Source of the DNA: an uncultured Marinobacterium sp.
GTDB lineage: Bacteria > Pseudomonadota > Gammaproteobacteria > Pseudomonadales > Balneatricaceae
NCBI GenBank assembly: GCA_947501565.1
Contig: CANMWJ010000012.1
Coordinates: 62,001-126,000, forward strand
Direction: 5' to 3'
DNA: 64,000 nt
A program made the translations under genes and the position numbers. Of the stretch, positions 62,827 through 64,000 are shown piece after piece (the first letter of the stretch is position 1; each line of letters begins with the position of its first letter). Under the pieces are notes generated by a model. That model saw only the letters and a program-made list of their open reading frames with translations. It made no database searches and had not been told where the DNA came from.

Positions 62827-64000
62827 TGGCACTATCCCTTGCTGAAATCCCGGTTACCGAGCTGAAAGGTGTCGGTACCGCACTGGCGCTCAAGCTGGAG
62901 AAGCTGGCGATCCATACTCTGCAGGACCTGTTGTTTCACCTGCCGCTACGTTATCAGGACCGTACCCGCGTTACACCGATCGGTGCGCTGCGTCCGGGTG
63001 ACGAGTGTGTGATCGAAGGTGAGGTAAAGGTGGCGGATATCGTCAAAGGCCGCCGTCGAAGCCTGCTGTGCCGCATTCAGGACGGCACCGGCACTCTGAC
63101 CCTACGGTTCTTCCACTTCAGCGCCGCGCAGAAAAACAATCTCAAACCGGGCACCCGTATCCGCTGCTTCTCCGAAGCGCGTACCGGCGCCAATGGGCTG
63201 GAGATGGTGCACCCGGAGTACAAACGGGTGGACGAGGATACCCCGGCGCCGGTGGAGGAACACCTGACACCGGTGTATCCGACCACGGAAGGCCTGCACC
63301 AATCCCGTTTACGCAGTCTGACCAGTCAGGCGTTACAGCACCTTAAGAAAGAGGGATTGCACGAGCTGCTGCCCGAGCAGGTGCGTCGCCAGTGGCGTTT
63401 GCCGGAGTTGAACGACGCGATCCAATACCTGCACCATCCTCCCGCTGACGTGGACCAGCCGCTGCTGCTGGACGGTAAACATCCCGCCCAGCGCCGTCTG
63501 GCGTTCGAGGAGCTGCTGGCACACCACTTCTCGCTGTTGAAGTTGCGTGCCAAAACCCGCGAACAGGGTGCACCGCAGCTGCACGCCAGCGGTGAGTTGA
63601 TCAATCCGTTCCTGCAGGGCTTACCGTTTCCGCTCACCGGCGCGCAGCAGCGCGTCAGCGCGGAGGTCGCTCAGGATCTACAGCAACCCTATCCGATGCT
63701 GCGTCTGGTGCAGGGTGATGTGGGCTCGGGTAAAACAGTGGTCGCCGCACTGGCGGCGCTACAGGCGGTGGAGAGTGGTTGTCAGGCTGCGGTGATGGCA
63801 CCAACTGAGATTCTGGCCGAGCAGCATTTCAACAACTTCACCGCGTGGCTGGAGCCGCTAGGGATCAAAGTGGCCTGGTTGGCGGGGAAACTCAAGGGTA
63901 AGCAGCGTGCGACTCAGCTCGAAGCGATCCGCAACGGTGAGGCCCGTGTGGTGGTGGGTACCCACGCCCTGTTTCAGGAGGAGGTGGTGTTCAGCGACCT
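62826..64000 (+). CDS. recG: ATP-dependent DNA helicase RecG (C-terminus beyond window)
   Basis: About 391 residues are visible. The start MALSLAEIPVTELKGVGTAL leads into the wedge/OB domain (FHLPLRYQDRTRVTPIG ... LRFFHFSAAQ). The helicase core begins with PLTGAQQR and Walker A GDVGSGKT at about residue 297, then MAPTEILAEQH (motif Ia) and VVVGTHALFQ. RecG reverses stalled replication forks. Its ATG overlaps the oxyR stop, so it is translationally coupled to oxyR. Confidence 0.96.
   Translation, partial: MALSLAEIPVTELKGVGTALALKLEKLAIHTLQDLLFHLPLRYQDRTRVTPIGALRPGDECVIEGEVKVADIVKGRRRSLLCRIQDGTGTLTLRFFHFSAAQKNNLKPGTRIRCFSEARTGANGLEMVHPEYKRVDEDTPAPVEEHLTPVYPTTEGLHQSRLRSLTSQALQHLKKEGLHELLPEQVRRQWRLPELNDAIQYLHHPPADVDQPLLLDGKHPAQRRLAFEELLAHHFSLLKLRAKTREQGAPQLHASGELINPFLQGLPFPLTGAQQRVSAEVAQDLQQPYPMLRLVQGDVGSGKTVVAALAALQAVESGCQAAVMAPTEILAEQHFNNFTAWLEPLGIKVAWLAGKLKGKQRATQLEAIRNGEARVVVGTHALFQEEVVFSD

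Overview
The window comes from a gammaproteobacterium with moderately high GC, most likely a marine Oceanospirillales/Pseudomonadales-type organism. The evidence is gene content and order: oxyR followed by recG, asmA-mutY divergent from hisB-hisH-hisF, a yggX/tRNA-Phe neighbourhood, purE-purK, hemB and ppk1. No phage, transposase or CRISPR array is visible.

Layout. 1-5 kb (minus): one operon of a TetR regulator, a small membrane protein and a GyrI-like domain separated by an in-frame stop, a di-iron sterol desaturase/fatty acid hydroxylase, DUF1800 and a Tat-exported DUF1501 protein cut by the window edge. Paired palindromes upstream look like TetR operators. 5.7-11.7 kb: an acyl-CoA catabolic cluster (AMP-forming acyl-CoA ligase and AraC regulator on minus; HSD10-like dehydrogenase, acyl-CoA dehydrogenase and thiolase on plus). 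11.9-17.2 kb: Na/Pi cotransporter, mtgA, purK, purE, tRNA-Phe with a decayed copy of its 3' end, and yggX.

17.3-32.4 kb (minus): the most striking block, a five-gene cluster. It encodes a 2967-residue surface/secreted protein (LEPR-like motif, DUF4347 domain with a Cys/His pair, six three-domain cadherin/VCBS supermodules), a TolC-family lipoprotein with an extra NTF2-like domain, a periplasmic adaptor, a GAF-HlyD protein, and a PqqD-M50 metalloprotease-HlyD fusion. It has no ABC ATPase and looks like a non-canonical secretion or processing system for the giant protein. It sits between mutY and yggX, genes that are adjacent in many gammaproteobacteria, so it is probably an inserted island.

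33.3-47.6 kb: mutY, asmA, hisBHF (without hisA), a small helical protein, a three-gene operon coupling a PhnD-like binding protein to a GGDEF/EAL protein and an outer-membrane protein, then elbB, hemB and ppk1. 48.2-57.4 kb (plus): a second giant gene (3084 residues) built from three blocks of exactly seven ~57-residue repeats (probable seven-bladed propellers) and fifteen ~99-residue VCBS/cadherin-like repeats, including a recent 594-bp duplication. 57.8-60.8 kb: a polar amino acid ABC importer. 60.9-64 kb: a long inverted repeat, an NAD(P)-binding epimerase-like protein, oxyR with both redox cysteines, and the start of recG.
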